Source of the DNA: Pasteurellaceae bacterium
GTDB taxonomy: Bacteria; Pseudomonadota; Gammaproteobacteria; Enterobacterales; Pasteurellaceae
Reading direction: 5' to 3'
Length of the DNA stretch: 21,670 bases
NCBI GenBank assembly: GCA_900756875.1
Contig: CAAELW010000053.1
Coordinates: 1-21,670, forward strand
The translations under genes were made by a program, and so were the position numbers. Positions 18,010-21,670 of this stretch are shown here, piece after piece. The first letter of the stretch is position 1, and each line of letters opens with the position of its first letter. The notes under the pieces were generated by a model. The model made no database searches. It saw nothing but the letters and a program-made list of their open reading frames with translations, and was not told the DNA's origin.

Positions 18010-19050
18010 TTAACGACTTGGTTCTAAATTTAGTAACCCTTCTAATGGATCATCTTCCTGCAGGGTTGCTATAGCTTTTGTGGCTTTTTCTGTATCAAAG
18101 CCAGCAATATTATTTTCAGTTTTAACTGTATGTGTACGATGCGCATCCTGTTGAACTACGACAGGACTTGGAAGCATATTTGACATTCTTTGCATCCACA
18201 TACTATTAATATTGCCACCCGTTGTTCTTCTTGATAACAAAATCGGCAATACTTTTTGTGCTTCTGCACTGCCCTGCTCCGCAGCTAATTGGTATAAACG
18301 AATTGCTTCACCAAAATTCACTACTACTCCCACACCTTTATGAAAGCGAACTGCTAAATCGTAGCTCGCTCCAGCATCTCCAGCTTGAGAGCGTTCTCTT
18401 AATTCACCAATCACGCCTGTATTTGGTGGTGAAGAAACAGTCTTAGGCACTGTTTGAATGGCTGGCTCAGATTGACGATTTGAGATAACGCGCTGATTTT
18501 GTCTTGCAGCAGAGCTTCCTAAACTAATCGCTTTTTCATTCCATCGCTGGGCTAATGCATAATTTCCTTTTTGGAAATGGAGGTTAGCCAAGGCATTAGC
18601 CGCGACATAATCCCCCATCACCGCAGCATCATTAACCAATCGTTCAGCCTTTGCATTAAATTGACTTAAACCTTTTTGGTATTTTTCTAATAGACCTTGC
18701 AAATATATTGCTCGGGCATATTTTAGCGAAGAAACTTGCGCTAAATATTGATTAGCTCTTGCAAAATCTCTCGGTAAATTACCACTAAATAGCAAATAGG
18801 CATTCGCCATTAACGCCTTTGGATTATTTTGCAAGACAAAATGTTCTAATTCGTCATAAGCATTTTGATAATCCTTATTACGGTAACTTTCATAAGCAAA
18901 TGCCAGAGAAAATCCCGTATTTTGCTCCTGCTGAACTGCTGGACTCTTCGGCTCAATCGGTTTATTAATCACTATTTGAGCGTAAGAAACCGGCATCCCT
19001 GCCAGTAAGGCATAAACAAATAATTTAGATGTTGAATATTTTTTTGACAT
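18010..19050 (-). CDS. Periplasmic Sel1/TPR-type repeat protein
   Basis: 346 aa with a signal peptide (1-24, cleavage after SYA). The region 45-190 is helical and reads like TPR hairpins (AFAYESYRNKDYQNAYDELEHFVLQNNPKALM, ANALANLHFQKGNYALAQRWNEKAISLGSS). A clear Sel1-like repeat lies at about 215-268, with AGDAGASYDLAVRFHKGVGV and AIRLYQLAAEQGSAEAQ. A low-complexity tail follows. Such repeats mediate protein contacts, so a scaffold or chaperone role in the adjacent export system is likely but inferred. The ATG at 19050 has a strong GGAGGTCGAT. It lies 22 bp after the CsgG-like gene. No catalytic motif is seen. Confidence 0.82.
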   Translation of the reverse strand: MSKKYSTSKLFVYALLAGMPVSYAQIVINKPIEPKSPAVQQEQNTGFSLAFAYESYRNKDYQNAYDELEHFVLQNNPKALMANAYLLFSGNLPRDFARANQYLAQVSSLKYARAIYLQGLLEKYQKGLSQFNAKAERLVNDAAVMGDYVAANALANLHFQKGNYALAQRWNEKAISLGSSAARQNQRVISNRQSEPAIQTVPKTVSSPPNTGVIGELRERSQAGDAGASYDLAVRFHKGVGVVVNFGEAIRLYQLAAEQGSAEAQKVLPILLSRRTTGGNINSMWMQRMSNMLPSPVVVQQDAHRTHTVKTENNIAGFDTEKATKAIATLQEDDPLEGLLNLEPSR

Positions 19051-19072
19051 ATCGACCTCCAGGATTATTTGT

Positions 19073-20650
19073 TTACTTCACTTGATAACTAACTGTTTTG
19101 ATACCTTTTAAATCATCGCCAAAGATTGTTTTTAATTGTTCAGATAAGGCATTAATATCCTTCACTTTAAGCGGATTAAATGCATCACCGAAGTTAGTTT
19201 GAAGCTTATCGGCCACACTATAATATGAGGCCATACACATCACACTTTCTTTACCTTTTTCATTTAAACTTAAAGTAAATGCATCAGAACCTGGAATTTT
19301 CAGCGAATTATTTTTAGAGGTTATACTCTCTCCTTGAACGGGATTTGGATAAACCTGAGTAATACTTTTAGATGCATCTTGGTAGAAACACGCTAAATAA
19401 GTTGAATCTCTATCTACATTAACATCCAACTCTAATGTATCACCACGACGGTATGATGATTTATTTAAATTAATCCCTACATTAATTGGTGCATCTTTAT
19501 CAGAATTTAATACGGGATATCCATCTCGAGGCTGATCTTCTTTATCATCGGATGGTTCTAATCCTACTTTTTTAAAGTTACCATTTGCATCTGTTTTTAC
19601 ATAATTTTTCATTAAGCGTTCATAGCTTTCGAAATTAATGAAACCAGAAGGGGTTGCTTTATTATCTTTTTGGAATGCAGATAGTGCTTCACGGAATTCT
19701 TTTGAACTCTTACCATCGACTTTACCACTGTAATAACCTAAGTTTTTCAAGCCAGTTTGGAAGAATTTCACTTTACTACTATCTCCCATTCCACCATACC
19801 AATCTAATAATTCACGTTGGAATTCAGGATGAGCTTGATCAAGTGATAAACATTGCCAGTAAGGGACTTTGGTTAATTTACCTACTAACTCTATCGTACC
19901 TAAATCAACAAGGGTTCGCATTGAGCCACCTAATCCTTGGGAAAGGGCTCGCTCTAAAGAAAACTGAATACCTGTTTTCTTAATTTTAGCTCCAGCATCT
20001 AACCCCAGGCCTTTACCTGCGGCCACAATTTCATTAGATGAATCAATACCTGGATAAAGCGTACGGGTTAAAAAATCCCCCATATGTAACTCTAGACCCA
20101 GTGCAGTTGTCATCAAATCACCTGAAATACCAACTTCACCATCTTCAGCATAAGAAAGTCCTAAGTTATTAGACTTACGTAATACATTTTGATCCACATA
20201 AGATACTGCCCCTGAAATATAAAGTTGAGGCGCCGGAATTTGCATACTTCCCGTTGGTAATAAAAGATTTGTTAACGTCTGAACGGTATCTTGCTTTAAA
20301 GGATCGATTTCAAAATCAGCGACTTTAAATGCTCCACTGGTTTTTGACATTTGTGATAATGCAGTCATAATCATTTCACTTGCTGCCACACCAGCTTTCG
20401 TTGATGGGTCTTTAATTGTTTTCACTGCAATAACTGTTTCACTCACATTACTTTGACGTAATAAATCGTCCATACAGTTTAAACTATCACTAAAACTTGA
20501 TATTGATCTAACAGGTTCTACTGCTGGGAGGTTATGAGTCGTTGTTGAGCCAATATATGGTCTATCTTCCTTTAGATTTGTAGCAGATAAAGAACACCCA
20601 ACTAGATTAGAAATCAAAACATAAGAAATAAGAGTTCTAGAAAATTTCAT
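19073..20650 (-). CDS. CsgG-like outer-membrane lipoprotein with peptidoglycan-binding and DUF4384-like domains
   Basis: 525 aa. A lipoprotein signal (LVGC, Cys19) starts it. Residues about 55-265 resemble CsgG, the curli export pore: ETVIAVKTIKDPSTKAGVAASEMIMTALSQ, then an Ala/Pro-rich turn and LYISGAVSYVDQN, then LGLELHMGDFLTRTLYPGI and an amphipathic end. Residues about 292-350 form a peptidoglycan-binding type 1 domain (FFQTGLKNLGYYSGKVDGKSSKEFREALSAFQKDN). Residues about 395-480 resemble DUF4384 (SYRRGDTLELDVNV, STYLACFYQD, ITQVYPNP, KGKESVMCMAS). CsgG itself is about 260-277 aa and lacks the extra domains. The start has AAGGT 6 bases upstream. It lies between a small secreted protein and the Sel1 protein. 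The CsgG assignment is by eye; the context of repetitive secreted proteins supports it. Confidence 0.78.
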   Translation of the reverse strand: MKFSRTLISYVLISNLVGCSLSATNLKEDRPYIGSTTTHNLPAVEPVRSISSFSDSLNCMDDLLRQSNVSETVIAVKTIKDPSTKAGVAASEMIMTALSQMSKTSGAFKVADFEIDPLKQDTVQTLTNLLLPTGSMQIPAPQLYISGAVSYVDQNVLRKSNNLGLSYAEDGEVGISGDLMTTALGLELHMGDFLTRTLYPGIDSSNEIVAAGKGLGLDAGAKIKKTGIQFSLERALSQGLGGSMRTLVDLGTIELVGKLTKVPYWQCLSLDQAHPEFQRELLDWYGGMGDSSKVKFFQTGLKNLGYYSGKVDGKSSKEFREALSAFQKDNKATPSGFINFESYERLMKNYVKTDANGNFKKVGLEPSDDKEDQPRDGYPVLNSDKDAPINVGINLNKSSYRRGDTLELDVNVDRDSTYLACFYQDASKSITQVYPNPVQGESITSKNNSLKIPGSDAFTLSLNEKGKESVMCMASYYSVADKLQTNFGDAFNPLKVKDINALSEQLKTIFGDDLKGIKTVSYQVK

Positions 20651-20673
20651 AAGATACCTTAAGTTATTATTAA

Positions 20674-21048
20674 TTATTTACAGACATTAATTACATCGCC
20701 TTTAACAACGACAACATTATTATTCTTATTTTTAGGACCATATCGACCAGAACTAGCGCCTTTTTGAGCAGCAACATTTCCAATATTTGTAGAACAATTT
20801 TTAGAACGTCCTCCAAAAGCGCTGCCACCTGAAGTATTACTATACTGAGAAACACTATCCTCAGCCTCATTTTCCATCTCTATACCCATGCCAATTCTTG
20901 ACCATTTTTGGGCCTGAACTTCATGTACCTTTGCTTTATCTAACGGGCCTAAACCTTTTCTTGGTACAAGTTCACCATTTCCAGCAAAAGCACTAAGAGA
21001 TAAAAAACATGAAATCCCAAATAGCATCAATATATTAAAAACTTTCAT
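20674..21048 (-). CDS. Small secreted protein with two cysteines, function unknown
   Basis: 124 aa. Signal peptide 1-22 (cleavage after AFA). The middle is polar and Ser/Gly-rich (SQYSNTSGGSAFGGRSKN). The mature protein has just two Cys, in NCSTNIGNVAAQKG and in the C-terminal DVINVCK, which could form a disulfide enclosing the last 36 or so residues. The NIGxV element also occurs in the repeats of the neighbouring right-edge protein (INIGSSV, VNIGSVV), suggesting a minor subunit, nucleator or pore accessory, in the sense of CsgB, CsgE or CsgF; I see no direct homology to any of these. The ATG at 21048 follows GGGGACAAAGTC. It lies 23 bp before the CsgG-like gene and 80 bp after the repeat-protein gene. 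Confidence 0.7.
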   Translation of the reverse strand: MKVFNILMLFGISCFLSLSAFAGNGELVPRKGLGPLDKAKVHEVQAQKWSRIGMGIEMENEAEDSVSQYSNTSGGSAFGGRSKNCSTNIGNVAAQKGASSGRYGPKNKNNNVVVVKGDVINVCK

Positions 21049-21084
21049 GACTTTGTCCCCAACAGAATTTTAAAATATATAAAA

Positions 21085-21114
21085 AATTGGTTATTGGATA
21101 ACCAATAACCAATT
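21085..21114 (-). terminator. Stem-loop attenuator after the 98-aa repeat-protein gene
   Basis: A perfect 13-bp stem (21085-21097 with 21102-21114) and a 4-base loop. On the minus strand it is followed by a run of six T and A/T-rich sequence. It begins 14 bp past the stop of the repeat-protein gene. As a terminator with some readthrough it would leave more mRNA for the repeat protein than for the downstream pore genes. Confidence 0.75.
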
Positions 21115-21128
21115 AATTTTATTTACGA

Positions 21129-21425
21129 CTATTCGCTGCTATTAGAACTTAAGTTTTGTATAGCCTTACTTCCACCAACTGCAGTGTTCGCTACGGCACC
21201 TTGAATATTAGTGGTTTGTGTGTTATTACCACCGATAGTTACTTTACCATGGTTAGATGAAATATTTTGAATCGCTTTACTACCACCCACAGCTGTATTA
21301 GCTACTGCACCTTGAATATTGGTAGTTTGTGTGTTGTTACCACCAATTTTAATTGCAGCATTAGTAGATAAAGCTAAACTTGCTGCAAAGATTGCTGCTG
21401 CACTAATTTTAACTAAGTTTTTCAT
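21129..21425 (-). CDS. Secreted two-repeat protein, candidate fibre (amyloid-like) subunit
   Basis: 98 aa. Signal peptide of about 23 residues (ALSTNA cleavage), then a mature chain of about 75 residues made of two copies of a 37-residue repeat, starting IGGNNTQTTNIQGAVANTA and VGGSKAIQN. The copies agree at 31 of 32 aligned residues. They lack Cys and aromatic residues and are rich in Asn, Gln, Gly, Thr, Ser and small hydrophobics. QG-x3-N-x-A with a following IQN recalls the spaced Gln/Asn/Gly pattern of curli repeats, which stack as a beta-solenoid. The ATG at 21425 has GAGGAAAAAC. It is upstream of the CsgG-like pore gene and is a likely substrate of it. The function is inferred from composition and position, with no recognised family. 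Confidence 0.75.
   Translation of the reverse strand: MKNLVKISAAAIFAASLALSTNAAIKIGGNNTQTTNIQGAVANTAVGGSKAIQNISSNHGKVTIGGNNTQTTNIQGAVANTAVGGSKAIQNLSSNSSE
21141..21347 (-). repeat. Tandem 111-bp coding repeat
   Basis: Repeat 1 occupies 21347-21237 and repeat 2 21236-21141 (96 bp, cut short at its end). The first 32 codons of each encode the same residues except one Ile/Leu swap, yet 17 of the 32 codons differ silently. The conserved unit is therefore the protein, not the DNA. Confidence 0.85.
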
Positions 21426-21474
21426 TGTTTTTCCTCTTTTTTTAAAAGAAATTGAGCATTACTATGCTTATTGA

Positions 21475-21505
21475 AATTAATGATTACTTAATACAATCAT
21501 TAATT
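21475..21505 (-). terminator. Stem-loop after the right-edge repeat-protein gene
   Basis: Perfect 11-bp stem (AATTAATGATT, 21475-21485, with AATCATTAATT, 21495-21505) with a 9-base loop, located 13 bp past the stop of the right-edge gene and ahead of the 98-aa gene. The T run on the minus strand is short, so it may be a partial terminator or an mRNA-protecting structure. Confidence 0.5.
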
Positions 21506-21517
21506 CTGAGCTAAAGA

Positions 21518-21670
21518 TTAATAATCTTTAACAACAGAACCGATATTCACTTCAGATTTACCACCTGAAGAAGAATTGACAATTGAACCAACACTAACTG
21601 ATTGATTGTGACTTCCGCCATCATTTACTGATGATCCAATATTAATGCTGGCTTTACCGCTACCAGATGC
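21518..21670 (-). CDS. Beta-type repeat protein, 5'-truncated by the window edge
   Basis: The last 50 residues and stop of a gene running off the right edge. The visible chain consists of 16-residue repeats: INIGSSVNDGGSHNQS, then VSVGSIVNSSSGGKSE, then a final half repeat VNIGSVVKDY, each with alternating small hydrophobics, GS, VN and a Gly-rich turn. This suggests a stacked beta-solenoid. No Cys is present in the visible part. Composition matches the downstream 98-aa protein, and one repeat resembles residues 27-44 of the pentapeptide-repeat protein. It is probably an exported fibre subunit of the same cluster; the signal peptide and promoter would lie outside the window. Confidence 0.72.
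   Translation of the reverse strand, partial: ASGSGKASINIGSSVNDGGSHNQSVSVGSIVNSSSGGKSEVNIGSVVKDY

Noticed and set aside
21141..21347. CRISPR-like or satellite repeat
   Set aside because: Only two copies, in frame, with differences almost all at silent positions, so it is a coding repeat.

Overview
This is a chromosomal segment from a Pasteurellaceae bacterium of the Haemophilus type. The 9-base uptake signal AAGTGCGGT or its complement occurs 13 times, singly or as inverted pairs that double as terminators. Gene content (ybfF-fldA-fur, argG, purC, PurR box) fits the same family. A complete sulfate assimilation set points to H. parainfluenzae or a close relative rather than H. influenzae; that species call is an inference from general knowledge.

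Layout. (1) Bases 1-1722, plus strand: the 3' part of the esterase gene ybfF, then fldA (flavodoxin) and fur, with a Fur-box-like promoter ahead of fldA. (2) Bases 1816-11100, minus strand: a seven-gene sulfate assimilation run read sbp, cysG, cysH, cysD, cysN, cysJ, cysI. Diverging from sbp is the plus-strand ABC transporter cysT-cysW-cysA (11357-14097). Together they take sulfate from import to sulfide: Sbp/CysTWA import it, CysDN make APS, CysH reduces it to sulfite, CysJI reduce sulfite to sulfide, and CysG makes the siroheme CysI needs. CysH carries the iron-sulfur cysteines of APS reductases and no cysC is present, so the pathway probably skips PAPS. The two outer edges of this block carry the same 30-bp paired uptake-signal hairpin. 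A 111-bp dyad element sits between cysD and cysN. (3) Bases 14152-17300, minus strand: argG, a yeeZ-like NAD-dependent epimerase family gene, and purC with a PurR operator. (4) Bases 17444-21670, minus strand: a run of six genes, all exported where the N-terminus is visible. It reads from the right edge as a 5'-cut protein with 16-residue beta-type repeats, a 98-aa protein made of two near-identical 37-residue repeats, a small two-Cys secreted protein, a CsgG-like outer-membrane lipoprotein with a peptidoglycan-binding and a DUF4384-like domain, a Sel1/TPR-type periplasmic protein, and a secreted pentapeptide-repeat protein.

Region 4 is the most novel part. Its composition resembles a curli or holdfast-type export system: a CsgG-family pore with small repetitive, Asn/Gln/Gly/Ser-rich secreted subunits. 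It has no classic csgA/B/E/F genes and carries extra modules. Stem-loops after the two repeat-protein genes could make the subunits more abundant than the pore. No uptake signal occurs in roughly its last 3.8 kb.
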